A stretch of DNA of 64,000 bases from JAGQRJ01 sp041402045 (lineage in GTDB: Bacteria > Planctomycetota > J058). The DNA is taken from positions 21,322 through 85,321 of the forward strand of contig JAWKSZ010000028.1 of the NCBI GenBank assembly GCA_041402045.1, written 5' to 3'. The position numbers and the translations under genes were made by a program. Shown here one piece after another: positions 1 through 9,966 of the stretch. The notes below the pieces were generated by a model, which did not search any database, was not told the origin of the DNA, and worked only from the letters and a program-made list of their open reading frames with translations. How positions within the stretch are numbered: position 1 is the first letter of the stretch; each line of letters starts with the position of its first letter.

Positions 1-1
1 C

Positions 2-91
2 CGCGACGACTCGCCCCGCGCCCGTGACGCCCTCGCCCAACTCGACCCGCGCAGCCGCCGGCTGGCCACTGCGATCGCGAACCGGAGGTAG
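2..91 (+). CDS. 3' end of an unidentified upstream gene (partial)
   Basis: A frame open from the left edge ends in TAG at 89-91. It encodes about 29 residues, mostly helical and Arg/Ala-rich, ending in the residues AIANRR. The stop overlaps the ribosome binding site (GGAGGT) of the Rhs gene that starts six bases later, as expected of real neighbouring genes in this GC-rich genome. Too little remains to assign a family. Confidence 0.4.
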   Translation, partial: RDDSPRARDALAQLDPRSRRLATAIANRR

Positions 92-96
92 ACCCC

Positions 97-3000
97 GTGA
101 GCTTTGCGTCCCGCCTGCTCCCGCTGACCCTCCTGGGCCTCGCCCTCGGCACCTCTGCCTGGGCCCAGGAGTGCGTCCCTCGCCGCCTGGTCGACGGGCT
201 CCCGCGCACGGAGTTCGCCCCCGGGCTCACCACGACCTCCTTCACCCCGCCCGCGACCGCGGGCGCGTGGTTCCTGACCGTCGAGCGCGGCGCCGCCGCG
301 CCGGTCCGGGTCGAGCTCGACGGCCAGGCCGTGGTTCGCGTCCAGGACTGGAGCCCGAACATCCGCGTGCTCCGGGTCCCGGTCACCGTCGCGACCCCGA
401 GCGCGTTGCGGGTCCGCGTGCTGGGCTCGGCCCCCGCCGCGGTGCAGGTCCAAGGCGTGGTGGACGAGGCCGACCTGACCCCGATCGTGGGGCAACGGGT
501 GGCGGAGCGCGAGGTCTTCGCCCAGCGCTTCCTGGGAGGCGTCCCTCCCACCCTGGACACCGCCTCCGTCGCGGTCCCCGAGCCCGGGCTCTACACCCTC
601 CAGGCCCAGAACGGGAACCCGGACGGCAGCGGGCGCGTGCTCCTCGCCCGGCCCCGCTGGAACCAGGAGCGGGTCCTGGGCCTGCTCCACCTGAACACTG
701 CGTCGGCCTCGGGCGCTGTCCTCCCGTTGCCCCAGAACGCCCTGGAGGTGTTCGCCCTCGGTCCCGCAGGGTCCTTCGTGGACCTGAGCCTCCGCGGCTG
801 GGTGGTGGACGAGCTGGCGCCGAGCGCGAGCTGGACCTCGCCCCCCGCGGGGAGCACGGTCAGCGCAGGCACCGCCCTCGAGCTCGTCTACGCCGACGGC
901 AACTCCGGCGTGCTCACCGACGAGATCACGATCCTGCTCAACGGACAGGACGTGACCGCGCTGTTCACCGTCGGCGAGAACGCCGCGACGGCGACCGCCG
1001 GGGCGCTGCCGCTGGCGAGCGGAAGCAACACCCTCGTGGCCACGGTCCTCGACCGCGCCTGCAACCAGACCCAGGCGAGCGTCACCTTCCAGTTCGGCTC
1101 CGGCGACGTGACCCCGCCGGTGCTCACTCAGCCCGCGGACCTGGTGGTCGAGCAGGCGAGCCCCCAGGGCAGCGTCGTCGCCTACGTCGACCCCACCGCC
1201 ACCGACGACACCGACCCGAACCCCGTCGTCTCCTGCGCTCCGCCCAGCGGCAGCCTCTTCCCACCCGGCACCACGACCGTCACCTGCACCGCCACCGACG
1301 CCAGCGGCAACCAAAGCTCGGTCACCTTCACCGTCACCGTCCAGGACACCACCGCCCCCACCCTCACCCAGCCCGCGGACCTCCTCGTCGAGCAGGCCGG
1401 CCCCTTGGGCACCGTCGTCGCCTACGCGGACCCCACCGCCAGCGACGCCGCCGACCCGGCCCCGGTCGTCTCCTGCACCCCGCCCAGCGGCAGCCTCTTC
1501 CCACCCGGCGCCACCACGGTCACCTGCACCGCCACCGACGCCAGCGGCAACCAGAGCTCGGTGACCTTCACCGTCACCGTCGAGGACACCACCGCCCCCA
1601 CCCTGACCGTGAGCCCGCCCGACGGGTCCACGGTCAGCACCAGCCAGGTGCCGCTCCAGGCGAGCTACGCCGACGGCGGGAGCGGCGTCGACCTCGCCAG
1701 CTTCCAGGCCACCCTCGACGGGCAGGACGTGAGCGGGTCGTTCAGCGTGGGTCCCAGCAGCGCCCAGGCCCTCTCCCCCGCGCTCTTGGACGGCGCGCAC
1801 ACCCTCGTGATCACCGTCAGCGACCTCGCGGGGAATCCGACCGCGGTCAGCAGCACCTTCACCGTGGACACCGGCGCCGACGCGCCCTTCGCCCTCGAGC
1901 TCTCGCTCTCCCCCGCCGCCCCAAGCGCCGTACCGGCGCTGACCGCCAACGACCTCACCCTGCGCGCGGTCACCGCGGGCGGCCAGACCGCCACCGGGTT
2001 CAGCGGCTTCGTGCTGTTCAGCGCCTCCGACGGGCTGGAGCCGTTGGACGGCCTGGTGGTCGAGCTGACCCCGGCCGACCAGGGCCAGCTCACGATCCCG
2101 GGCGTCGCCTTCTTCCAGACCCTGGGCACGGTGGTGGTCACCGCCGCCTCCCTCGAGGAGGCGCCCAACGACCCCAGCGGCAGCCTCCCCGTGACCGTGG
2201 TCCTCCCCGAGCCAGTGATCTTCCCCACCCCGCCCGCGACCACGGGCGCCGACCGCGCGGTCCTGATCCAGGGCCTCTCCTACCCCGGCCAGCCCGTGGA
2301 GCTGGTCCTGAACGGGCAGGTCGTGGCGACGACCAACGCCGGGGTCTCCGGCGACTTCGCCTTCTCCCGCGTGGTGGCCCCGGGCACCTCGACGCTCTTC
2401 GTCCAGGCGACGAACCCCAGCACCAGCACGCTCACGCCGTCGCAGACCGTGACCGTGACCGCACCCCCGCCTGCCCCCGTGGCCCTCAGCGTTCAGCCCC
2501 CCGCGCTGAGCCTGAACCTGGACCAGGTGGCGACCCTCGTCGTCACCGAGTCCTTCGCCGACGGCAGCACCGCCGACGTCACCGCCCTCGCCGCCTACAG
2601 CAGCTCGAACCCCGCCCTCGTGAACGTGATCGGCCCCGGTGAGGTCGTCGCCCTGGCCCCGGGCCAAGCGACGCTGACCGTGAGCTACGACGGGCTGAGT
2701 GTGGACGTGCCCGTGAGCGTGGGGATCGCGGCCCTGATCCAGAGCTCGCCCGCCGCCGGCGAGGCCGAGGTCGCGGTGACCCGCGAGACGATCCTGCGCT
2801 TCAGCGCGCCCCTCGACACGGCCTCGGTGACCTCGTCCAGCGTGTTCGCGTCCTTCGCCGGGCAGCCCCTGGCCGCGCGCCAGCACCTCTCCCCCGACCG
2901 CAAGACCCTGACCCTGTTCTACGACCCGCCGCTCCCCGCCAGCAGCCGCGTGCGCGTGACCGTGGACGGCGACCAGCTCCTGGCTCAGGGCGCCCAGATC

Positions 3001-6000
3001 GACGCTGACCGCGACGGCTTCGCCGGCGGCGTGGCCCAGATCGACTTCGACACGCTCTCGCTGTCGGTGGTCGACGGCACCGCGGTCTGCGGCCGCGTGT
3101 TCGCGTCCGAGATCCTCAGCGTGTCCGGCGGCGGCTCGGTCAACGTGCCCCTCGAGGGCGTGCGGATCACCGTGGACGGCCAGGAGGACACGCTGTTCGC
3201 GATCACCGACGCGAACGGCAACTTCCGCCTCGAGCCCGCCCCCGCGGGCAAGTTCTTCGTGCACATAGACGGGCGCACGGCGACGACCGGCGTGCCCCCA
3301 GGCGCCTACTACCCCTTCGTGGGCAAGCCCTACGTCGGTGTCGCCGAGGAGGAGACCAACGTCGGGGAGATCTTCCTCCCGCTCGTGACCCCGGGCACGC
3401 TCCAGCCGGTGAGCGCCACCGAGGACACCGTGCTCACCTTCCCGCCCGGCGTGGTGAGCCAGTATCCCGAGCTCCAGGGCCTCGAGCTCACCGTCGCCGC
3501 GGACTCCCTCTACGCCAACGACGGCACCCGCGGCGGCTCGGTGGGCGTCGCGCCGGTGTCCCCCGAGCGCCTGCCGGGCCCCCTGCCCCCGGGCCTCGAC
3601 TTCTCGATCGTGATCACCGTCCAGACCGACGGGCCGACCAACTTCGACGTCCCCGCCGCCGTACGCTTCCCGAACCTGGCCGGGCTCCCCCCCGGGAGCA
3701 AGACCGCGCTCTGGAGCTTCAACCACGACGTCGGCGCGTGGGAGGTCGTGGGGTCCATGACCGTCACCGCCGACGGCCTGTGGGTGGTCACCGACCCCGG
3801 GGTCGGGATCCTCGCGCCGGGCTGGCACAGCATTCAGTCGGGCGGCACGTTCAGCGGGGGACCGGTCGAGGACTACACGAGCCCCCCGGGCCTCCCTCCC
3901 TGCTTCTATCCATTCACCACGTGTCCGATCACCTCTGGCTCCGAGGTGGGCCACAACGACGGCTCCGCGGACGGAACGTGCACCGACCCCGCGGGCGGCA
4001 GCGTGGTGCTCAGCACCGGCGAGGAGCGCCTCGACCGGGTCGACCTCGCGATCCCCGGGCGCGCCGGCCTCGACTTCGTCATGCGGCGGCGCTACCGCAG
4101 CCGCGTGTTCCTCGACGGACCGCTGGGCCACTCCTGGGACTTCGACTACAACCAGCGCCTGTTCGCCGACGGCGAAGACGTGGTCCGCGTGAACGGGCGC
4201 AGCCGGGTCGACAGTTGGGAGCGCTTGCCCGACGGGAGCTACCGCTCGCCGCGCGGCAACTTCGGAACCCTGATCCAGGAGGTCGACGGCAGCTTCGTAC
4301 TGCGCATGCCCGACGGCATGAAGAAGTACTACCAGACCAACGGCCTGCTCTACTGCCTTCAGGACCGGCACGGGAACCAGCTCCAGTTCCAGTACGACGC
4401 TCGAGACAACCTCGCGCTCGTGATCGACACCTACGGGCGCGAGATCGAGTTCGTGTTCGAGACCTTCGCCGACGGCCGCGACCGCCTGGTGCGGATCCGT
4501 GACTTCGCGGGCCGCGAGGTGGAATACCGCTACGACACGAACTACGACCTGGTCGAGGTGCGCTCGCCCGTCGTGATCGGAACCACGACCGGCAACGACT
4601 TCCCCCAGGGCCGAGTCGAGCGCTACGCCTACGCCAGCGGACAGAGCCATCCGTCCCTCGACCACAACCTGGTCGCGATCACGCGGCCCGAGGAGGTCGC
4701 GAGGGGCGGGCCGCCGTGGAAGACCTTCGTCTACGGGACCGACCCCCAGGACCTCGTGCGCTTCGACAAGGTGCTCGCGTTCACCGAGGGCGGCGTCAAC
4801 GCGAGCGGAGTCGCTGCGGGCGGCACGACGACCATCGACTATGAGGAGCTGAACCAGGGCGTCTCTCCGGGGGACTTGGACCTGCCTCGCGGCAAGGCCA
4901 CGGTCACCCGCCGCAACGGCAACGTGCGCGAGCTCTTCGTCAACGAGCGCCTCGATCACATCATCACCCGCCAGTTGACCCGCGGCCTCCGGGCCGGTGA
5001 GCCTGCGTTCTACGAGACCCGCAGCTACTTCACGTCGGACTCGCAGCTCCTGCGGCGGGTGTTCCCCCAAGGGAACGAACTCCGGCTGGCCTATGGGAGC
5101 GGAACGCGCGGCCTACAGGACCAAGTCGTGGAGAAGCGCCTGATCGCCGACGCCCGCGGCGGCGGCGAGGACCTCGTCACCACCTTCAGCTACGAGCCGC
5201 TGTTCCTGCGCCTGGCCAGCGTGACCGACCCGCGGGGGAACGCCACGGGGTATGTCCCGCCCTTGGGGACGCCCTCGGCCGCGCGCTACACGACCACCAC
5301 GACCTTCGACTACCAGGAGGGGACCGACCCCGTGCCGGAGGCCGCGCGCTTCGGGATCGACCTGAGCGGGATCGCGCGCGGGCTCGGCGACCTCAACGGC
5401 GACGGTCGCGTGGACCAGGTGGCCGGGAACGCGGTCCGGGTCGACCTGCCGACCGTCGAGCTACGGCCGGACAGCCAGCAGGCCGCAGAGCTCGGCGGCA
5501 CGGCGCAGGCGATCTTCAGCGAGTTCGCTTGGAACGACCGCGGGCAGCTCCTGCGGTCCGTCGACGCCGAGGGCAACGTCACGACCCTCGCCTACTACCC
5601 CGAGGACGACCCCGACGGGGACGGGCGGACCACCCTCAGCAAGTTCGAGCTCCTGGGGACCGGAGAGACGGGCTACCTGCGCCAGGTCGTGCGCGACGCG
5701 GAGCTTGGGACGCGGCGCAGCTACATGGGGCCCCTGGCCGGGCTGACCACGCAGTTCCGCTACGACGAGGTCGGGAACCTCGTGGCGACGATCAACCCGC
5801 GCGGGGTCGAGACCCAGCTCGAGGTGACCGCGCTGAACGAGGTCGTGCGGGTCGTCCGCGGGGCCCGGGTCGACGAGGCCGTGGCCCGCGGGCAGTTGAT
5901 CACCGGGGAGTCGCCGTTTGGGTATCAGGTGCGGACGTGGTTCGACCACAACGGGCGCGCAGTGCGCGTGGAGCGTGAGAACCGCGACTCGACTACGGCG

Positions 6001-9000
6001 GGCGTCGGGGCGTTCGTCGAGACCATCACGGAGTACGACATCCTCAACAACCCCGTGGCCGTCTCGCGGGAGCTCGACGCGACCACGGTCTTGAGCTGGG
6101 CCTACCGCTACGACCCCGACGAGCTGCTCCAGGAGGTGGTGCAGCCCGAGGGCAACCGCACCTTCACGGAGTACGACGAGCGGAACCTGGTCATCCAGGC
6201 GACCCGCGGGTTCGGCGACGTCCAGGCGTCTACTGTCCGGGTGGACTACGACCTCAACGGCAACCGGGTGCGGGTCACCGACGCACAGGACAACGACGGC
6301 AACGGGCTCGGCGAAGAGACCGTCTTCGCCTTCGACGGGTTCGATCGCCTCGTCCAGGTGACCGACGCGCTCGGGAACGTCGCCGCGACCGACTACGACG
6401 TGGCGGGCAATGTCGTCGAGCGGCGGGTGGACGGGCACCCCGCGAATCTACCCGCGGCCGCGAACGTGACCCTCAAGCGCGTGTTCTTCTCCCACGACGA
6501 GCTGGGGCGCGTGTATCAGGTCGACGAGGCGCTGTTCGTGGCCGGCGCGGTGGCGCCGGTGCGGCCGGTGGTCTTGTCGGACGGGAACAGCGACGGCTTC
6601 GTCACCGCGCAGTTCGAGTTCGATCGCCTGGGCCGGCTAACCCACACCGTCGAGGACGACGGCGAGGTCACCCGCAGCGTGTTCGACGGGGTCAGCCGCG
6701 TCGTGGAGAGCGTCGACGCGCTCGGCAACCGCATGCTGACCAGCTACGACCAGAACTCGAACGCCCTGGCGGTGACCAGCGTGGAGCGGAGCCCCGAGGG
6801 GCTGGTGCCGGACGAGGTGTTCACCACGCGCTACGTCTGGGACCAGCTCGACCGCCTCGTGCGCGCGACCGACAACGCGGGCCAGACCACGCGCTTCGCC
6901 TACGACTCGAGGGACAACCTCGTGTTCAGGAGCGACCCCGAGGGGGCCGTGGTCGCGGACCCGCTCGGAGTGTTCCCGGGGAACGTCAACGCGCCGGGGA
7001 ACACGTGCACCTGGTTCTACGACGGGTTGGATCGCCAGGTGCGGCAGCTATGTGACCTGCGGGTCGGCGGGACCGGGGCCGGAGGGTTGGACACGTCGAA
7101 TCCGACGAACCCCGACGGGCAGGTGTCGTTGAGCTACGTGTTCGACGGGAACTCGCGGCTGACCGGGATCGTCGACGACAACCTCAACCGCACGTCGTTT
7201 GGGTGGGACGCGCTGGATCGGAAGACGAGCCAGACGAACGCGGACGGCGAGAGCTACGTGTATGGGTACGACCGGGATCACAACCTTGTGAGCGTGGTCG
7301 ATCCGAACGGGTCGGTGTGCGCGAAGACCTACGACGTGCTGAACCGGCTCGTGCAGGTCGACGTCGCGCGGGCCGCCGGTGTGGTGGGGACCACGCAGGA
7401 GGTGTTCGGCTACGACGGGCTCTCGCGCATGACGTCGGCCGTGGACGACAACGGGGCTGCGCCGGATCAGACGTGTGCGTGGGTGTTCGACTCCCTCAGC
7501 CGTGTGGCCGAGGAGCAGCAGAACGGGACGCCGGTGTCGAGCCGGTATGCCGGAGACGGCAAGCGCTTGGCCTGCGTCTATCCGGGCGGGCGGGTCGTGT
7601 CGCAGACATTCGACGCGATCGACCGCGTGAAGAGCGTGTCGGACGCCGGCGGCGTGATCGCGACCTCGGACTGGATCGGGCCCGGGTATCGCGAGCTGCG
7701 GCGCGTGAACGGGAACGGGACCACGTTCTCCTTCGTGCAGGGCGGGGTCGATACCGGATACGACGCCGTCAAGCGGATCGTGCGGCTGCGGCACTTGACC
7801 GCTGGGGGCGTAGCCTTCGTCGATCGGGAGTACGGCTACAACCGGGCCAGCCAGCGCACGTTCGAGCGGCGCAACGACGACTTTGGGCAGACGGACAGCT
7901 ACGTCTACGACTCGATGTACCGGGTCGTGGACTCGTTGTACGACCAGGGCGGGAGCGGCGGGACCACGCGGGACGTCGCCCAGCAGAGCTACCGGCTCGA
8001 CGGCGTGGGCAACCGGCGCGTGGTGGAGCAGCAGACGGCGTCGGTTGGGGTCGTGAGCGTGGCTCACAGCGTGAACGAGGTGAACGAGTACACCGCGATC
8101 GGGGCGGTGGCCAGGGCGCACTCCGACAACGGGAACCTGGTCGACGACGGGACGCGGCTGTTCAGCTTCGACTACAAGAACCGGCTGGTGGGGGTCACGG
8201 AGAAGTCCACCGGGACGCCGATCGCCACTTACGTCTACTACTCGGACAACCGCAGGGCGCAGAAGACGGTGTTCGCGACCGGGGAGACGACCACGTTCTT
8301 CTACGACGGGTGGCAGGTCTGTGAGGAGACTGGCGCGTCGAACGCGACCTATGTGTGGAACCCGGTCTACGTGGACGAGCTCTGTCGCATGGATCGCGAC
8401 GGGGGGCAGTTCTATGCGCACCAGAACGCTCGGGCGGACGTGGTCGCGGTGTCGGACGCGACAGGCGCCGTGGTCGAGCAGCGGTTCTTTGACGACTACG
8501 GGCAGGTCTTCGATACGGCGAAGCAGGGGACGACGCTGTCGGCGGTCGGGAATCCCTACGGGTTCCAGGGGCGGCGGCTAGATCCCGAGACGGGGCTCTA
8601 CTACTTCAGGAACAGGTATTACTCGCCGAGCGAGGGGCGCTTCATACAGCGCGATCCGGTGTGGGACGCCGGGAACGTGGGTGGTCAGTACTCGTTTGCT
8701 GGGTCTGGGCCGCTGTCGCGAATGGATCCCAGTGGTACTGACGCGATTGCCGCAGCTATGGCAGAGTTCACGCTCGCGGCGATGCGCATGGGGTCCGTCC
8801 CACTCGCTTCTGCACTTACCGACGCGGGCATGGACGCGGCAGTCGCACGGCTTCTAGCGAATTCAGCATTTATTGATGGGGCAACGCTAGGCCCCACCGC
8901 CAAACTCTCTGAGAAGGCAGTAGAAAGCACCGCAAAATTCTCTGGGAAGGCTGCTGCCGCTAGAGGTGGTCTCTACGGGACCCTCGCTCTTGCTGCGTGG

Positions 9001-9612
9001 TGGTTGGCAGATTCCTACATCCAGCGGGACATTGGCCGCGAACTCGCCGAGAACACGAACCGGCAGACGTTCCTAGAGGGCCAGTTGCGAGGAACGGGTT
9101 CAGGAAGTGGTGCAGGCACATGGCTTGACAGGTTCCTCGCGGACAATGGCCGTTTGCCCAATGCCTCCGAACTCGTCAACCTGAGCAACATGCTCAACAA
9201 GGGGGACTTCGCAGGAATCTTGGACCAGATCGGGGACTACTGCAACGGAGGTCCTGGTGGCCCTGGGCCCAACTTGCCTGGACTTGGAGCAGGGGACAGT
9301 TACGAGCAGGCTGTGCGTGACTCGGAAGGCGGAGAAGAGGGCCGAGTCGAGTGGGCCCCCGGTCAGACGTTGCAAGTCGACTCCATTACTTCTGAAGCCT
9401 TGACCCAAGCGAAACACTCAAATTGGGCAAATGCCCCAGAAAATAGATTCGGGAGTGAGAACTCCCTCCAGTTCATGAAGAACTGGCTTGCGGCACAAAG
9501 GGAGGGGAAGATATCGAGGCTTACGACTCCGATTGACCCCGGACCCAAGCGTCGAAACTTCCTAGAAGCGATCGCACCGGGGACTGACGTTCGAGTCTGG
9601 GATCCTCGTTAG
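97..9612 (+). CDS. Giant secreted Rhs/YD-repeat protein with HYR and Ig-like domains and a C-terminal toxin candidate
   Basis: GTG start preceded by GGAGGT; 3171 residues. A Sec signal peptide (about residues 1-24, ending AWA-QE) shows export. In order: a beta-rich N-terminus; two near-identical HYR domains (about 345-505); Ig-like domains including a Big_2-like one (about 790-880) and an SbsA-type one (about 880-985); a carboxypeptidase-regulatory-like fold (about 1010-1080); a DUF6531-like entry at about 1300; then YD/RHS repeats to the RHS core (about 2740-2880, with GFQGRRLDPETGLYYFRNRY and ending DPSG). Known Rhs proteins enclose a variable C-terminal toxin in a YD-repeat shell. Here the last ~290 residues follow the core, have a visibly lower GC content and different codon use, and include a hydrophobic stretch at about 2966-2985. 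The extreme C-terminus holds VDSIT followed by TQAK, which could be a PD-(D/E)xK nuclease core; that part is inference. The immunity candidate follows after 9 bases. Confidence 0.93.
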   Translation: MSFASRLLPLTLLGLALGTSAWAQECVPRRLVDGLPRTEFAPGLTTTSFTPPATAGAWFLTVERGAAAPVRVELDGQAVVRVQDWSPNIRVLRVPVTVATPSALRVRVLGSAPAAVQVQGVVDEADLTPIVGQRVAEREVFAQRFLGGVPPTLDTASVAVPEPGLYTLQAQNGNPDGSGRVLLARPRWNQERVLGLLHLNTASASGAVLPLPQNALEVFALGPAGSFVDLSLRGWVVDELAPSASWTSPPAGSTVSAGTALELVYADGNSGVLTDEITILLNGQDVTALFTVGENAATATAGALPLASGSNTLVATVLDRACNQTQASVTFQFGSGDVTPPVLTQPADLVVEQASPQGSVVAYVDPTATDDTDPNPVVSCAPPSGSLFPPGTTTVTCTATDASGNQSSVTFTVTVQDTTAPTLTQPADLLVEQAGPLGTVVAYADPTASDAADPAPVVSCTPPSGSLFPPGATTVTCTATDASGNQSSVTFTVTVEDTTAPTLTVSPPDGSTVSTSQVPLQASYADGGSGVDLASFQATLDGQDVSGSFSVGPSSAQALSPALLDGAHTLVITVSDLAGNPTAVSSTFTVDTGADAPFALELSLSPAAPSAVPALTANDLTLRAVTAGGQTATGFSGFVLFSASDGLEPLDGLVVELTPADQGQLTIPGVAFFQTLGTVVVTAASLEEAPNDPSGSLPVTVVLPEPVIFPTPPATTGADRAVLIQGLSYPGQPVELVLNGQVVATTNAGVSGDFAFSRVVAPGTSTLFVQATNPSTSTLTPSQTVTVTAPPPAPVALSVQPPALSLNLDQVATLVVTESFADGSTADVTALAAYSSSNPALVNVIGPGEVVALAPGQATLTVSYDGLSVDVPVSVGIAALIQSSPAAGEAEVAVTRETILRFSAPLDTASVTSSSVFASFAGQPLAARQHLSPDRKTLTLFYDPPLPASSRVRVTVDGDQLLAQGAQIDADRDGFAGGVAQIDFDTLSLSVVDGTAVCGRVFASEILSVSGGGSVNVPLEGVRITVDGQEDTLFAITDANGNFRLEPAPAGKFFVHIDGRTATTGVPPGAYYPFVGKPYVGVAEEETNVGEIFLPLVTPGTLQPVSATEDTVLTFPPGVVSQYPELQGLELTVAADSLYANDGTRGGSVGVAPVSPERLPGPLPPGLDFSIVITVQTDGPTNFDVPAAVRFPNLAGLPPGSKTALWSFNHDVGAWEVVGSMTVTADGLWVVTDPGVGILAPGWHSIQSGGTFSGGPVEDYTSPPGLPPCFYPFTTCPITSGSEVGHNDGSADGTCTDPAGGSVVLSTGEERLDRVDLAIPGRAGLDFVMRRRYRSRVFLDGPLGHSWDFDYNQRLFADGEDVVRVNGRSRVDSWERLPDGSYRSPRGNFGTLIQEVDGSFVLRMPDGMKKYYQTNGLLYCLQDRHGNQLQFQYDARDNLALVIDTYGREIEFVFETFADGRDRLVRIRDFAGREVEYRYDTNYDLVEVRSPVVIGTTTGNDFPQGRVERYAYASGQSHPSLDHNLVAITRPEEVARGGPPWKTFVYGTDPQDLVRFDKVLAFTEGGVNASGVAAGGTTTIDYEELNQGVSPGDLDLPRGKATVTRRNGNVRELFVNERLDHIITRQLTRGLRAGEPAFYETRSYFTSDSQLLRRVFPQGNELRLAYGSGTRGLQDQVVEKRLIADARGGGEDLVTTFSYEPLFLRLASVTDPRGNATGYVPPLGTPSAARYTTTTTFDYQEGTDPVPEAARFGIDLSGIARGLGDLNGDGRVDQVAGNAVRVDLPTVELRPDSQQAAELGGTAQAIFSEFAWNDRGQLLRSVDAEGNVTTLAYYPEDDPDGDGRTTLSKFELLGTGETGYLRQVVRDAELGTRRSYMGPLAGLTTQFRYDEVGNLVATINPRGVETQLEVTALNEVVRVVRGARVDEAVARGQLITGESPFGYQVRTWFDHNGRAVRVERENRDSTTAGVGAFVETITEYDILNNPVAVSRELDATTVLSWAYRYDPDELLQEVVQPEGNRTFTEYDERNLVIQATRGFGDVQASTVRVDYDLNGNRVRVTDAQDNDGNGLGEETVFAFDGFDRLVQVTDALGNVAATDYDVAGNVVERRVDGHPANLPAAANVTLKRVFFSHDELGRVYQVDEALFVAGAVAPVRPVVLSDGNSDGFVTAQFEFDRLGRLTHTVEDDGEVTRSVFDGVSRVVESVDALGNRMLTSYDQNSNALAVTSVERSPEGLVPDEVFTTRYVWDQLDRLVRATDNAGQTTRFAYDSRDNLVFRSDPEGAVVADPLGVFPGNVNAPGNTCTWFYDGLDRQVRQLCDLRVGGTGAGGLDTSNPTNPDGQVSLSYVFDGNSRLTGIVDDNLNRTSFGWDALDRKTSQTNADGESYVYGYDRDHNLVSVVDPNGSVCAKTYDVLNRLVQVDVARAAGVVGTTQEVFGYDGLSRMTSAVDDNGAAPDQTCAWVFDSLSRVAEEQQNGTPVSSRYAGDGKRLACVYPGGRVVSQTFDAIDRVKSVSDAGGVIATSDWIGPGYRELRRVNGNGTTFSFVQGGVDTGYDAVKRIVRLRHLTAGGVAFVDREYGYNRASQRTFERRNDDFGQTDSYVYDSMYRVVDSLYDQGGSGGTTRDVAQQSYRLDGVGNRRVVEQQTASVGVVSVAHSVNEVNEYTAIGAVARAHSDNGNLVDDGTRLFSFDYKNRLVGVTEKSTGTPIATYVYYSDNRRAQKTVFATGETTTFFYDGWQVCEETGASNATYVWNPVYVDELCRMDRDGGQFYAHQNARADVVAVSDATGAVVEQRFFDDYGQVFDTAKQGTTLSAVGNPYGFQGRRLDPETGLYYFRNRYYSPSEGRFIQRDPVWDAGNVGGQYSFAGSGPLSRMDPSGTDAIAAAMAEFTLAAMRMGSVPLASALTDAGMDAAVARLLANSAFIDGATLGPTAKLSEKAVESTAKFSGKAAAARGGLYGTLALAAWWLADSYIQRDIGRELAENTNRQTFLEGQLRGTGSGSGAGTWLDRFLADNGRLPNASELVNLSNMLNKGDFAGILDQIGDYCNGGPGGPGPNLPGLGAGDSYEQAVRDSEGGEEGRVEWAPGQTLQVDSITSEALTQAKHSNWANAPENRFGSENSLQFMKNWLAAQREGKISRLTTPIDPGPKRRNFLEAIAPGTDVRVWDPR
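1129..1608 (+). repeat. Tandem pair of 240-bp in-frame repeats (HYR domains)
   Basis: The sequence beginning CAGCCCGCGGAC at 1129 recurs at 1369 with most bases unchanged, giving an exact 80-codon period. Each copy encodes one HYR-type beta-sandwich domain with the conserved CTATDASGNQS stretch. Near-identity at the DNA level shows a recent duplication or gene conversion inside the Rhs gene. Confidence 0.85.
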
Positions 9613-9621
9613 GAGAACCTA

Positions 9622-9966
9622 GTGGCTGGCTTGCTAAACCATGGAAAGACCTTTACCCGTCTGCCTCAGGGAACCCCCGACGGCCCGTACGAACTGGTCT
9701 TGGACTACAGCGAAACCGTGTCGAACACCACCTGGCGCAAGATCGCGAGCCTGCTCGCAAATCGCGGCGTCCCGTCTGAACTCCTGCCTGAATATGCAGA
9801 CAATTTCAACTTGGACGAGGACCGGATACGCAACCAATGCGAACAGATACGGGAGGCCATATGGAGCCGTGACCCTCTCCCCGAAGATGACCCCCTAGCG
9901 TTCTACTACAATTTGCTCCTTGGCTGGATTGCGGCTGGCGACTACTTTTTCTTTGCACAGTCCTAA
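9622..9966 (+). CDS. Putative immunity protein to the Rhs C-terminal toxin
   Basis: 114 residues; GTG start whose ribosome binding site AGGAGAA overlaps the Rhs stop codon, so translation is probably coupled. No family is recognised. The product is acidic (about 17 Asp/Glu to 9 Lys/Arg), has no signal peptide or membrane segment, and is mostly helical with a hydrophobic C-terminus (LLLGWIAAGDYFFF). Like the toxin tip before it, it is less GC-rich than the surrounding genes. Small acidic cytoplasmic proteins directly behind an Rhs toxin tip are normally its immunity protein; that role is inferred from position and composition only. Confidence 0.7.
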   Translation: MAGLLNHGKTFTRLPQGTPDGPYELVLDYSETVSNTTWRKIASLLANRGVPSELLPEYADNFNLDEDRIRNQCEQIREAIWSRDPLPEDDPLAFYYNLLLGWIAAGDYFFFAQS

